A DNA stretch of 64,000 nucleotides from Flavobacterium luteolum. Its GTDB lineage: Bacteria; Bacteroidota; Bacteroidia; Flavobacteriales; Flavobacteriaceae. A program made the position numbers and the translations under genes. Positions 1 to 8,395 of this stretch are shown here, piece after piece. How positions within the stretch are numbered: the stretch's first letter is position 1; the number at the start of each line of letters is the position of its first letter. A model generated the notes under the pieces. That model saw nothing but the letters and a program-made list of their open reading frames with translations. It did not search any database and was not told the origin of the DNA. Location: the NCBI RefSeq assembly GCF_027111275.1, contig NZ_CP114286.1, forward strand, positions 4,202,501-4,266,500. Direction: 5' to 3'.

Positions 1-601
1 TAATTGCTAAATCCGTTATTTCGACTTCTCCGTTGCTTATGAAACCTAATTTCCCTTTTTGATTTAAATTGCTTTTTTCAAGGGAACATTCTAATGAAGT
101 CTGGTTGTCTACAGAAAAGTATAATTGGCTGTTTTGAACTCTAATTTTTATAACATACCATTTGTTGTTTTCCAACTTCATTGGTTTTTTGAATAGGGTT
201 GGACCACCACGTTTGCCATACGAATCGTCATTTTTATCATAAACTCCATCGCCAATTACTAGGTTTTGATCAATTTGATATAAGTATGTTCTAATGTATT
301 TTCCTTTATCCAAATTGAGCATAATTTCAAATAAAGATGCGTTGGTCATATTGACTTTAAAATCAATTTCATAATTCTCCGGAAGCTGTTTCTTTGAAAC
401 CAAAACTCCCCAAGGCGAAAGAGAACCGTTTCCTGTAAGGGTATCATTTTTTAAAACCCATTCTTTAGAATCGATTGTCCAATCTGATTTTAATTCTTTT
501 GATGTATTAAAAGTATATTCTTTTTTTACTGTTGAAATGGTGCTAGAACAAGAAATCAACATGAATGGTAACAGTAGAAATACTGCAAATTTTATTTTCA
601 T
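1..601 (-). CDS. Exported lipoprotein, DUF1080-like (partial, C-terminus outside window)
   Basis: The frame starts with ATG at 599-601 and runs off the left edge without a stop, so about 200 N-terminal residues are visible. It begins with a lipoprotein signal peptide with the lipobox LISC at about residues 15-18. The rest looks like a beta-sandwich of the concanavalin/DUF1080 (3-keto-disaccharide hydrolase) type: stretches such as SDWTIDSKEWVLKNDTL, NNKWYVIKIRVQNSQLYFSV and GKLGFISNG are typical of it. It follows the ABC gene with no gap, so co-transcription is likely. ThuA-domain proteins, one of which is encoded 2 kb upstream, often occur with DUF1080 proteins. The substrate is unknown. The fold assignment is inference. 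Confidence 0.6.
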   Translation of the reverse strand, partial: MKIKFAVFLLLPFMLISCSSTISTVKKEYTFNTSKELKSDWTIDSKEWVLKNDTLTGNGSLSPWGVLVSKKQLPENYEIDFKVNMTNASLFEIMLNLDKGKYIRTYLYQIDQNLVIGDGVYDKNDDSYGKRGGPTLFKKPMKLENNKWYVIKIRVQNSQLYFSVDNQTSLECSLEKSNLNQKGKLGFISNGEVEITDLAI

Positions 602-1843
602 TTAATTTGATTCTGAGTGATGTTTTATTTTTCCGATTGAACCTGTTTCAGATGGCAAAAGTTCAAAAACAGAAGTAGGGGCAAGGCCTTGTTCGATTCG
701 GTGCGAAACATAGAGTATGGAAACATTGGTTTCTTGTTTTATTGTGTTGATAAGCTGAATTACCAAATCTGCGTTTTCGTCGTCTAAACCTTCTACAGGT
801 TCGTCTAAAATCAATAATGGCGGATGTTTTAAAACGGCACGAACGATTAATGCAACGCATTGCTGGCCAATAGAAAGATCAATAAAACGTTTTTTGCGCA
901 AATGTGTCATTTCGATTACTTCAAGCCATTGCGTTACGATATTTTTTTGATGTGTGGTTGGTTCTGTATACAATCCGATTTGGTCAAAGAATCCCGATAA
1001 TATCATCTGTTCAACCGTATGGCCTTTCTGAAACAGATCCATCATGGAAGTAGCGTAAATCCCGATTTGTTTTTTAATATCCCAAACACTTTCTCCAGTT
1101 CCTTTTTTTCTTCCAAATAAAAACAAATTTTGTCCAAAACCTTTCGGATTGTCTCCTGTAATCAAAGATAAAATAGTACTTTTTCCAGAACCATTTGGAC
1201 CGACTAACTGCCAGAATTCGCCTTGTTTTATTGTCCAAGAAATATTGTTGAGAATCTTTCTTTCGTCATAACTAACCGAAACATTTTCAAGTCTTATTAA
1301 TTCGTCTTCTGGAAAAGTATGAGTTTCTGTTGCTTTTGGAATTGCAGTTGTATTTAATGTTTTGAAATGATTTTCGGCTTTTTTAAATGGATGCAATTCG
1401 AATGTATTGTCTTTAATTTGAGCTTTGTTTGGTACAAATTCAAGCACATCTACGGTACGATTTAGAAGCTGAATAATGGCAATATCATGGGTTAGATCTT
1501 TTAACGAATTGGCTAAAACAACTCGTGAAGCCTGATCCAAATGGTCAAAAGGATTATCGAAAATAATGTAATCCGGTTTCTGATTGATACAGTATTTTAA
1601 AAACTCTTTTTTTCGTTCGCCAGAAGAAAAAGTTCGAAGTTGTCTGTGCGAATCTGGAGAAGCTTCAACGCTGTCATATTGAAACTCTTTTTCAATGAAT
1701 TTCTCGATGGCAATATCAGAAAACAGTATTCCTTTTTGATTGTTAAAAATGGCTAGTTCTTCTGTTGCTTCGCCGTTTAATATATTTTCTATTAATTTCT
1801 TTTTATTTACCTGATTTGATAAAAGTATATCCCAGTGTTGCAT
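602..1843 (-). CDS. Tandem ABC ATPase, ModF-like, with degenerate first ATPase half
   Basis: A soluble protein of 413 residues with two ABC ATPase halves and no membrane segments, as in ModF/PhrA-type ATPases. The second half is complete: Walker A GPNGSGKST (about 215-223), signature LSIGQQ (about 323-328) and Walker B LLILDEP (about 343-349). The first half has a signature-like FSSGERK (about 72-78) and Walker B-like DYIIFDNP (about 91-98), but where Walker A should be there is SNQVNKKKLIEN, with no glycines. I chose ATG at 1841-1843. A GTG 36 bases upstream lies inside a palindromic repeat and is unlikely to be used. No permease gene is adjacent, so its role is not clear. Confidence 0.82.
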   Translation of the reverse strand: MQHWDILLSNQVNKKKLIENILNGEATEELAIFNNQKGILFSDIAIEKFIEKEFQYDSVEASPDSHRQLRTFSSGERKKEFLKYCINQKPDYIIFDNPFDHLDQASRVVLANSLKDLTHDIAIIQLLNRTVDVLEFVPNKAQIKDNTFELHPFKKAENHFKTLNTTAIPKATETHTFPEDELIRLENVSVSYDERKILNNISWTIKQGEFWQLVGPNGSGKSTILSLITGDNPKGFGQNLFLFGRKKGTGESVWDIKKQIGIYATSMMDLFQKGHTVEQMILSGFFDQIGLYTEPTTHQKNIVTQWLEVIEMTHLRKKRFIDLSIGQQCVALIVRAVLKHPPLLILDEPVEGLDDENADLVIQLINTIKQETNVSILYVSHRIEQGLAPTSVFELLPSETGSIGKIKHHSESN

Positions 1844-1874
1844 TGTAATTTTTATTTGTATTATTTTTTTTTTA

Positions 1875-1931
1875 GCCACAGATTATAAGGATTAGAGAAG
1901 ATTAATCATTCGAATCTTTTTAATCTGTGGC
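1875..1931. repeat. Dispersed palindrome, GCCACAGATTAA family, copy 1
   Basis: Left arm GCCACAGATTATAAGGATT and right arm AATCTTTTTAATCTGTGGC form a long imperfect hairpin. Related copies are at 4096-4201 and 51161-51236. It lies between the sulfurtransferase stop and the ABC start, so it is in the transcript of both. Confidence 0.85.
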
Positions 1932-1944
1932 AAAAAAATATATT

Positions 1945-2790
1945 TTATTCTGTTTTTTGTGTTGCCATTTCGCGGTCGTTTCTTGACCATTCACTCCAAG
2001 AACCAGTATATAATTTAGGAATTGGAAGTCCAGCGTAATCCATCGCCAATAAAGTATGGCAGGCCGTAACGCCAGAACCGCAATGTACGATTGTATTTTC
2101 TGGTTTTTTATCTTTTAAAATGGCTTTGTACTTTTCAGCCAATTCATCTGCCGGTTTAAAGAATCCGTTTTCATCAAGATTTTCTGTTAGTGGAATATTA
2201 ATAGCTCCAGGAATATGTCCTGCAACTAAATCCAGTGGTTCTACCAAGCCATCAAATCTATTTTTATCACGAACATCGATTACAATATTTTGATCGTTTT
2301 TACGGGCTTTTTCGACTTGTTCAATATCGGCTAAAAGCAATTTCCATTCTTGAGAAGGATAAATTGTTTTTTCAAAAGTCTCAATTCCAGAAATGGTAGG
2401 AAAACCTGCTTGAATTGCTGCTTGATAACCGCCATTTAAAACCTGAATTTTTTCATGTCCAATGGCGCGCATCATCCACCAGAAACGAGCAGCGAAATTA
2501 GAACCGTTTTTATCATCATAAACAGCAACATGATCGGACGGTGAAATTCCTAATGAAGAAAGTACTTTAGAAAAATCTTCTGGAGATGGCAAAGGATGTC
2601 TTCCTCCATTTGCTGGATTTTCTGGAATCGCAGCCAGATCACGATTTAAATCTACAAAACGAGCGCCTTTCAAATGTTCTTTTTGATAATTTTCAAAAGT
2701 ATTTGAGCCAGCTCGAGCATCAACTAAAATGATTTTAGAATTAGCAATTAATTCTTGAGCCGTAATGATAGGGGAAAGAGTAGTTGACAT
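1945..2790 (-). CDS. sseA: 3-mercaptopyruvate / thiosulfate sulfurtransferase
   Basis: A two-domain rhodanese of 281 residues, the usual length for the family. It moves a sulfane sulfur from mercaptopyruvate or thiosulfate to an acceptor through a cysteine persulfide. The active-site loop is CGSGVTA at about 237-243; this loop is the form typical of mercaptopyruvate sulfurtransferases, whereas thiosulfate-specific enzymes carry CRKGVT. The inactive N-terminal domain covers about 1-130, with VDARAGSN and HLKGARFVDL. There is no signal peptide, so it should be cytosolic. The start is 3 bases from the stop of the ThuA-like gene upstream, which suggests one transcript. Confidence 0.9.
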   Translation of the reverse strand: MSTTLSPIITAQELIANSKIILVDARAGSNTFENYQKEHLKGARFVDLNRDLAAIPENPANGGRHPLPSPEDFSKVLSSLGISPSDHVAVYDDKNGSNFAARFWWMMRAIGHEKIQVLNGGYQAAIQAGFPTISGIETFEKTIYPSQEWKLLLADIEQVEKARKNDQNIVIDVRDKNRFDGLVEPLDLVAGHIPGAINIPLTENLDENGFFKPADELAEKYKAILKDKKPENTIVHCGSGVTACHTLLAMDYAGLPIPKLYTGSWSEWSRNDREMATQKTE

Positions 2791-2793
2791 TTT

Positions 2794-3651
2794 TTATTTT
2801 TTCTTTGAATTGCCAAGCCAAAGCAAGGCATTAAGGATTAATTGACTTTGTGTTTTGTTTTCAAAAGTATAGGATAAAGTCTTGTTTGTTCCTCCTTCAT
2901 AATCAATATCATTATGCCCCATATTTACATACAGCATTTTGTATTTTTTATTGGTCCAAACAACAGGATAATAACCGCTGTGCCAGATTTCATGTGCTTT
3001 TGGACCAGTTCCTAAAGGGAAACTTGATTCGTCTATTGCTAATAAAATTTCAATATCAGGATTTTTAGTCAAATCATTCGACCATCTATACCATTCGTTT
3101 GGAGCCGAAGAGAAGGTTTTAGGCAGATTTTTAGTCACAGGATGCTGATTTTCTACTCTTAAAACTGCAGAAGTAGGTTTCCAAGTATTGCTTCCATATT
3201 CTCCAGAACCTAAAAAAGTATTATGATACCAGTTCCAATCTTGATTATAGCTCGAATTATTTAAAGCAAATGCCGAAAAGTGAAATCCGATGAAACCGCC
3301 GCCATTTTCCATATATTTTTGAAAAGCTTCACGCCGTTCCTTTTTCTCAGGTCTTGTGTCTAAAAACAAAACAATTTGATATTTAGACAAGAACTTCGCA
3401 TTTAGATTATCCCAATTGCTAGTTGAATCATATTGAAAATGATTCTCTTCTGCTAGCTTTGGAAAGTATTTATTGGCTTCATGTACAAAACTGATATGTG
3501 CCTGATCGTTTTTTGCGGTATAAAAAGCAATGACTTTAAATTTAGTATTTTCTTTTTTGTTTTGCGAAAAGCCAAAAAATGAAACAAGGAAAAGAATTAA
3601 TAAAAGGCTTTTTTTTAAATAGGTTTGGTGGTTTTGGTTAAAAATAGTCAT
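2794..3651 (-). CDS. Exported ThuA-like domain protein
   Basis: A protein of 285 residues with a signal peptide (hydrophobic LLLILFLVSFFGFSQ at about 16-30) and a ThuA-type glutamine-amidotransferase-like fold. The visible family features are VIAFYTAKNDQAHISFVHEA near the start and NGGGFIGFHFSAF in the middle, followed by the long HPVTKNLP and NEWYRW region. ThuA domains were named from trehalose utilisation but the biochemical role is unsettled; many occur with exported sugar oxidoreductases or DUF1080 proteins. It lies 3 bases upstream of the sulfurtransferase and 14 bases after the DUF1398 gene, all on one strand. Confidence 0.8.
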   Translation of the reverse strand: MTIFNQNHQTYLKKSLLLILFLVSFFGFSQNKKENTKFKVIAFYTAKNDQAHISFVHEANKYFPKLAEENHFQYDSTSNWDNLNAKFLSKYQIVLFLDTRPEKKERREAFQKYMENGGGFIGFHFSAFALNNSSYNQDWNWYHNTFLGSGEYGSNTWKPTSAVLRVENQHPVTKNLPKTFSSAPNEWYRWSNDLTKNPDIEILLAIDESSFPLGTGPKAHEIWHSGYYPVVWTNKKYKMLYVNMGHNDIDYEGGTNKTLSYTFENKTQSQLILNALLWLGNSKKK

Positions 3652-3665
3652 AAATGGTTAAGGAA

Positions 3666-4055
3666 TTATACTGGAATTTTTTCGATTAAAATTTCATTCT
3701 CAGATTTGTCAAAATATGTGCAAGTCATTTCCACTATATCAACTCTCCATTTTGCAATTCCTGCTTGTGCACAGTGCTTACAGAAAGTCATATAATCGGT
3801 TTCGCCGTGCTGATGTTTTACCAAGTTTTCTATAAAAAGTTCTTTGTTAGGAAAATCGGCTACTTTTATTTCAGGATATTTTTCTTCTGCAGCTGCTGTG
3901 TAATTGTTTAATCCGTAATAAACAACGCTTCCGTCATGTACAAAAGTGTCATATCCTTTCACACCCAGAATTATTAAATCTTGAATATAATTTGGGAAAT
4001 CTGCGCCCGTTTTTACTTTTGAATGGGCTTCTTTTATTTGTTCTATTGTAAACAT
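3666..4055 (-). CDS. DUF1398 family protein
   Basis: A soluble protein of 129 residues that matches DUF1398 (YbcV-like) over its whole length: an N-terminal EQIKEAHSKVKTGADFPNYI, then GVKGYDTFVHDGS, and a C-terminal QAGIAKWRVDIVEMTCTYFD ending in a short basic/hydrophobic tail. Members are about 130 residues and occur in many genomes and some phages. Their function is not known. It is the first gene of the run leading through ThuA and sulfurtransferase, and a palindromic repeat lies directly upstream. Confidence 0.8.
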   Translation of the reverse strand: MFTIEQIKEAHSKVKTGADFPNYIQDLIILGVKGYDTFVHDGSVVYYGLNNYTAAAEEKYPEIKVADFPNKELFIENLVKHQHGETDYMTFCKHCAQAGIAKWRVDIVEMTCTYFDKSENEILIEKIPV

Positions 4056-4095
4056 ATTTTTAATTTTAGATTGTTGATTTTAGATTTTAGATTTT

Positions 4096-4201
4096 GCCAC
4101 GAATTAAACTTTTTGCCACAGATTAAGGGATTAAAATGATTTAATCTGTGCTAATCTTTTTAATCTGTGGCAAAAAAAATAATTAGCGCAAAATTCGTGG
4201 C
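4096..4201. repeat. Nested palindrome, GCCACAGATTAA family, copy 2
   Basis: An outer perfect 10-bp inverted repeat GCCACGAATT (4096-4105) and AATTCGTGGC (4192-4201) encloses an inner one, GCCACAGATTAA (from 4115) and TTAATCTGTGGC (to 4171). The inner unit is the same family as at 1875-1931 and 51161-51236. The whole could fold as a long double hairpin in the space between two minus-strand genes. Confidence 0.85.
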
Positions 4202-4208
4202 TAATAAA

Positions 4209-5210
4209 CTATTTCAAAAATACGATTAATGCTTTTATAAATGAATCAAAAGATTCGATATGTGGCAAATGTCCCGTATTTGGAATTTCTACCAATTTTG
4301 AGTTCGGAATTTCTTTTTGAGTTCTTTTACCCAGCTCGGCATAATTTCCCATTGTTTTTCTCACTTCTTCAGAAACCAATGGTTTGCCTAAAGCCGTTTT
4401 ATCTCTTGTTCCGATAATCAATAATGTTGGGCATTTAATGTTTTTAAATTCATACAACACAGGCTGTGTAAAAATCATATCGTACAAAAGAGCCGAATTC
4501 CAAGCCACAAGATCATAATCTGGTGCTGTGGTCCAGCCTGCGCCAAGTTCAGCCCATTTTTGATAATCGGCATTCCATTTTCCGTCATAATAATTTGCCA
4601 TTTGGTATTGCTTAATGCCTTCGTAATTCTGTTTCAATTCCGATTCGTACCACCAATCAACAGGTTTGTACGGAACAACCAATTTCCAGTCTTCTAGACC
4701 AATCGGATTTTCTAGAACCAGTTTTTCTGTAGTTTCGGGATACATCAAAGCAAAGCGCGTTGCCAGCATTCCGCCCATAGAATGTCCTAATACAGTCGTC
4801 TTGCTAATTCCTAAATGATCTAAAAGTTTTTTGGTGTTTTCTGCCAGCTGCTGAAAAGTGTATTGAAAATGATCTGGTTTTGTCGATTTTCCAAAACCAA
4901 TTTGGTCTGGAACAATTACGCGATAACCTTCTTTTGTTAGTGCTTTAATTGTAGTTTCCCAATAAGCGCCATTGAAGTTTTTTCCGTGCAGTAAAACGAT
5001 ATTTTTCTGGTTATAGTTTTCGGGAATAATATCCATATAACTCATTTTTAGATACTGTCGCTGACTGCTCAGCTCAATAAAATGAACAGGAAATGGATAT
5101 TCGTAATTACTTAAATTAATATCTAATGCTTTTATATTTCCTTGTTGGGCAAAACTTAAGAAGGGAATAAGTACAAATAATAGTCTTAGGATTTTCATTT
5201 TAGAAGGCAT
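4209..5210 (-). CDS. Exported alpha/beta hydrolase
   Basis: A protein of 333 residues with a signal peptide ending in FLSFAQQ at about residue 22. The alpha/beta-hydrolase features are plain: oxyanion strand VLLHGKNFNGAYW, nucleophile elbow GHSMGG (about 142-147), acid region LLIIGTRDKTA, and final His in IPNTGHLPHIE. Its nearest relatives are haloalkane-dehalogenase-like or proline-iminopeptidase-like hydrolases, and the natural substrate cannot be read from the sequence. Two in-frame ATG codons are possible, at residue 1 and residue 5 (5198); either leaves the signal peptide whole. It is transcribed alone as far as I can see. Confidence 0.85.
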   Translation of the reverse strand: MPSKMKILRLLFVLIPFLSFAQQGNIKALDINLSNYEYPFPVHFIELSSQRQYLKMSYMDIIPENYNQKNIVLLHGKNFNGAYWETTIKALTKEGYRVIVPDQIGFGKSTKPDHFQYTFQQLAENTKKLLDHLGISKTTVLGHSMGGMLATRFALMYPETTEKLVLENPIGLEDWKLVVPYKPVDWWYESELKQNYEGIKQYQMANYYDGKWNADYQKWAELGAGWTTAPDYDLVAWNSALLYDMIFTQPVLYEFKNIKCPTLLIIGTRDKTALGKPLVSEEVRKTMGNYAELGKRTQKEIPNSKLVEIPNTGHLPHIESFDSFIKALIVFLK

Positions 5211-5479
5211 TGTTTTTATGATTTATAAAGTTAAACCGAACCACTTTTAAAACAAAGCTTAAAATCTTAAAGTTATCAGAAAAAAAGAGTTTGAAATGAT
5301 TTTCTTGTTTTTAATGCCAATAATCGATGTTTTGTTGAAATTTTATCGATTAAATGATGCTGATTATGAAAATAATGTATTTTAACGGATAATGGAGCAC
5401 TTCAAAGGACTTCTTTTATTAATAGGAAAATAGGACGTAATTTAGTGTAAGAATGTTGTAAGCCTTAAATGATAGTATT

Positions 5480-6172
5480 ATGAAAAAAACTATACTTTTA
5501 CTCCTGCTCACAGTCCCCACATTTGCCCAAGAACTCAATACTTTTGATTTCGCCGTTATAAACTCAACCTTAATTTCTGCCAATATAGATCTTGACAAAG
5601 GTCGGAGCGTTGTCTCTGCAAATCAAGATCAATATTCAGCTTATTTTCAGTACGCTCTTACAATGTGTGAAGACGACATCATTTTTGGCGCTGGAATTGA
5701 CAAGTCCGAAATCGATCGTACCTATGTGGGTTATATCGGAAAGATTTGCGATAAATTTAGAGCTACAATTGGCATAGGATATGTCGATTCTAGAAGTGGT
5801 TACGAGGGAACTTTTACAGGTTTTAGCATCTCATGGCATTTTTCTGAAAATACCTATATTGGTGGAAACTTAGAAAATTTACATTCGTCAATAATTGATT
5901 ATGATACCGACGAAAGTTTTGATTATTATAAGAAACTTGTTCCCAAAGTTTTTGGAAGTTATGAAATTATTCCAAATGTGATTGCTTTTGGACAGCTGAG
6001 TTCGAGAGTAAATGATATCGCTTTAAAATATCAGGTTCGCCGATTTTCAGCGGGAGGGTTTTATTCCGGACATTCATTTGGTGGGATTTTCGGAACCGTG
6101 AATGTCGGACGATTTGCCTTTTCCTGCAGTACCACTTTTGAAAGAGTAAATTTTGGGTTAAAGTTTGAATAA
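5480..6172 (+). CDS. Exported protein of unknown function, probable outer-membrane beta-barrel
   Basis: I do not recognise the family. The protein has 230 residues and a clear signal peptide (MKKTILLLLLTVPTFAQ). The mature part is made of short alternating strands rich in Gly, Tyr and Phe (for example GTFTGFSISWHFSENTYIGG and GGIFGTVNVGRFAFS), as in small outer-membrane barrels, and the last residue pattern (VNFGLKFE) nearly ends in an aromatic residue. It stands alone between two minus-strand genes, with about 270 bases upstream. The barrel assignment is inference from composition and alternation only. Confidence 0.6.
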   Translation: MKKTILLLLLTVPTFAQELNTFDFAVINSTLISANIDLDKGRSVVSANQDQYSAYFQYALTMCEDDIIFGAGIDKSEIDRTYVGYIGKICDKFRATIGIGYVDSRSGYEGTFTGFSISWHFSENTYIGGNLENLHSSIIDYDTDESFDYYKKLVPKVFGSYEIIPNVIAFGQLSSRVNDIALKYQVRRFSAGGFYSGHSFGGIFGTVNVGRFAFSCSTTFERVNFGLKFE

Positions 6173-6200
6173 TGAAATTAAAAATAAAGTTTGATTAAGA

Positions 6201-6244
6201 AAAAAATCCCAAAGACAATATCAGCAATTGTTTTTGGGATTTTT
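6201..6244. terminator. Bidirectional rho-independent terminator
   Basis: The arms AAAAATCCCAAA and TTTGGGATTTTT form a stem with A and T runs on both sides. It sits between converging genes ending at 6172 and 6266 and can serve both. Confidence 0.8.
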
Positions 6245-6265
6245 ATAAGATTAAGATTTTCTGGT

Positions 6266-6703
6266 TTATAGCCCAACAAAATCTTCGCTTTTCGGGAAAA
6301 TGCTCAAAGCTTGAATTGCAATTTCTGGAGTAGGAGAAGCTAATTTTCTAAGTTTGGTATCCATCCATGCGCCATCAACCGTAATCGTTGCGCAAAGTGT
6401 ATCATCTTCTCTTCTAAATTCGTGAATGATAGACCAGCGTGAAGCATCAGCTTTCATTTTTGAGGTTTTAGTATGAATGAATATTTTGTCTGAAAGTTTT
6501 AATTCTTTTCTGAAAACACATTCTTCTCTAAACAAAACAGGTCCAAAACCTTGTGTCTGCATTACTTTTAAAGTTAAACCTAGTTCTTCTAAGATTTCGA
6601 TACGATGCTGTGCACCAAAATCGTAATAAGCACTATGACGAACGTGAAAATTAGGGTCAAGATCTGACCAGCGGAAAGATATTTCTTTTACAAATGAAGC
6701 CAT
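6266..6703 (-). CDS. Acyl-CoA thioesterase (4-hydroxybenzoyl-CoA thioesterase-like hot-dog fold)
   Basis: A protein of 145 residues of the single hot-dog-fold thioesterase group. The N-terminal FRWSDLDPNFHVRHSAYYDF corresponds to the family's RYxETDxxGHVNNxxYxxY, with the key Asp in SDLD; the family's Asn pair is replaced by HVRHS. It should hydrolyse acyl-CoA thioesters in the cytosol; the acyl group is unknown. No signal peptide or membrane segment is present. It appears to be a single-gene unit. Confidence 0.8.
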   Translation of the reverse strand: MASFVKEISFRWSDLDPNFHVRHSAYYDFGAQHRIEILEELGLTLKVMQTQGFGPVLFREECVFRKELKLSDKIFIHTKTSKMKADASRWSIIHEFRREDDTLCATITVDGAWMDTKLRKLASPTPEIAIQALSIFPKSEDFVGL

Positions 6704-6819
6704 TTTATAATTGTAATTTTAATGAGAAATCGAAATTACGAATAAAAAATAAAAGAAAATTATAAAATTACTATGCGTGCATATTTTTTTATTTCCGTGG
6801 ATGTAAAAAACATTTTTAA

Positions 6820-7293
6820 TTATACTCTTTCTACTAAACAATTATAGCAGCCAGGTCTTGCATTGTGAATATGGATGTAATCTATTTTTTCGTTTTCAAA
6901 AGTTTTAATAATGCTTTCCTTGAGAGTATTTCCTTCAACTACAGACGCTTCTTTCATTATGCCATTTTTATCATAACTACGCAGCGAAAGTAATCTATGA
7001 TTAAACATAAGCGGAATCTGGTTTGTTTCGAATGTACGTGTAGTGGCTTTCTTTCGTATAAAAATTGGTCCGCTTGCTTGATAAGGTGAGGCTGTTTGAT
7101 GATGTTTGTATGGCAATAGAATGACTTCTTCGTCTATTTGAGCATCTTCTAAGCTAATTCTGCAAGGAAAACCTGGGGATTTATCGACTGTCATTCTGAT
7201 TGCGCCGATTTTTTCTAGTTCTAGATCTGTTAATTTGAAGTAGCCTGAAAATTCTGTATGATTTAAAGACTTGATTTTAAAATTTGCTTCCAT
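6820..7293 (-). CDS. DUF1203 family protein
   Basis: A soluble protein of 157 residues that matches DUF1203 through its length: PGFPCRISLEDAQIDEEVIL and the HHQTASPYQASGPIFIR stretch, then HNARPGCYNCLVERV at the end. The function of the family is unknown; the conserved Cys residues (RISLED region Cys and the C-terminal GCYNC pair) could bind metal or form disulfides, which is a guess. I start it at ATG 7291-7293 (MEANFKIK). The frame is open for five more codons to a TTG, which is less likely. Confidence 0.8.
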   Translation of the reverse strand: MEANFKIKSLNHTEFSGYFKLTDLELEKIGAIRMTVDKSPGFPCRISLEDAQIDEEVILLPYKHHQTASPYQASGPIFIRKKATTRTFETNQIPLMFNHRLLSLRSYDKNGIMKEASVVEGNTLKESIIKTFENEKIDYIHIHNARPGCYNCLVERV

Positions 7294-7367
7294 AATTTTT
7301 TTAAGCAAAAATCATATTTGATAGGAAGAAAAAAAATCCAAATCTTGCTATGTTTTTAAGTGATGTA

Positions 7368-7829
7368 TTATAATGTCATTTTATCCAATTCAACTTCCAG
7401 CTTATCAAAATTCTCTTCGTTTTTGTCAACTACATATTGTTTAAGCTTCTGGCATTCTGCTTCGGTTTCAAAAAGCATTTTGAAAACTACTTTAGTCTGG
7501 TTTTCAGCAACAGTTTCAAAAGTTGTTAGAATTTGAAAAAGCGGTTTCGAATGACGTTTCCATGCAATAAGATTAGGTTTGTCAATTTTTATGAATTCGC
7601 ATTCGTTTTCAAAATTTCCTCTTTCTGGGCCATGCATGGTAAATTTCCATGTTCCGCCTTCGCGAAAATCAAATTCATGAAATGTATTGGTAAAACCTTC
7701 TGGGCCCCACCAATTTTTTAAGTGTTCTGGATGACTCCAGGCTTTAAAAATAAGTTCTTGAGGGAAATTCAAAATACGTATGGTAACAATTTCTGAATCT
7801 GGGGTTGTCGAAAGAATCTCTGAAGTCAT
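7368..7829 (-). CDS. SRPBCC / AHSA1-family protein
   Basis: A soluble protein of 153 residues of the START-like SRPBCC superfamily, AHSA1 branch. The usual landmarks are present: PQELIFKAWSHPEHLKNWWG near the start, FDFREGGTWKFTMHG in the middle, and KVVFKMLFETEAE toward the end. Such proteins bind hydrophobic ligands in a deep pocket; the ligand cannot be told here. I start it at ATG 7827-7829 (MTSEILS); an upstream TTG would add eight Lys/Leu-rich residues that look like noncoding leader. Confidence 0.82.
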   Translation of the reverse strand: MTSEILSTTPDSEIVTIRILNFPQELIFKAWSHPEHLKNWWGPEGFTNTFHEFDFREGGTWKFTMHGPERGNFENECEFIKIDKPNLIAWKRHSKPLFQILTTFETVAENQTKVVFKMLFETEAECQKLKQYVVDKNEENFDKLEVELDKMTL

Positions 7830-7883
7830 TTTTTTTAGCTTTAAATTAAACAAAAATTCACGGTTATAAAATTACGTCTATTT

Positions 7884-8351
7884 TTAAATACTTTCAAGAT
7901 TGTCCCATTCGTATTCAATTTTATTTATTTTCATGAAATATGGAATTAATAGTAGAATTTCTAGTCTAAAAGAAAAATGATCTTTTCCTGCACTAAAAGG
8001 GAGTATAAAAAGAGAAGCAATGCATATTGCAATTCCAACAATGGCATCTATTTTGGCAATCATAATGGCATTGGGCTTTTCAAACCAAAGCGAATATGCT
8101 GCAAATCCTTTTAAAACCATGATAGAAATTATAAAAATTCCAGTTCCAGAATAAGCGGTATCGGTTGAGAATCCGTAGAGAGATAAATTTACATTAGGAA
8201 CAAAAAGATTTGTAATAAGAGAACCTATTGCACATATAGCCATAAACATAAAAATCCAGCAGAAAACTTTTATCCACCAAGGCAGAAGTTTACGTCTTAT
8301 TATTTCTGGTTTTTCAAATTCATCAAAATTGCTTTTTAATTCTTGTTCCAT
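7884..8351 (-). CDS. Four-helix integral membrane protein of unknown function
   Basis: I do not recognise the family. The 155-residue protein has a short charged N-terminus (EFEKPEIIRRKLLPWW), then about four membrane segments: WWIKVFCWIFMFMAICAIG, a second near GTGIFIISIMVLKGFAAYS, a third near AIMIAKIDAIVGIAICIAS and a fourth near the C-terminal EILLLIPYFM. There is no signal peptide and no charged catalytic motif. The gene lies 44 bases downstream of the antiporter start region on the same strand, so it may share its transcript. No function can be given. Confidence 0.7.
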   Translation of the reverse strand: MEQELKSNFDEFEKPEIIRRKLLPWWIKVFCWIFMFMAICAIGSLITNLFVPNVNLSLYGFSTDTAYSGTGIFIISIMVLKGFAAYSLWFEKPNAIMIAKIDAIVGIAICIASLFILPFSAGKDHFSFRLEILLLIPYFMKINKIEYEWDNLESI

Positions 8352-8395
8352 GGTTTGTTTTTGGTTTAGATTGGTTGGTTAGATATATTTTGAGT

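Noticed and set aside
1844..1879. GTG start for the ABC ATPase at 1879
   Set aside because: It lies inside the GCCACAGATTA repeat, and the ATG at 1841-1843 has normal spacing.
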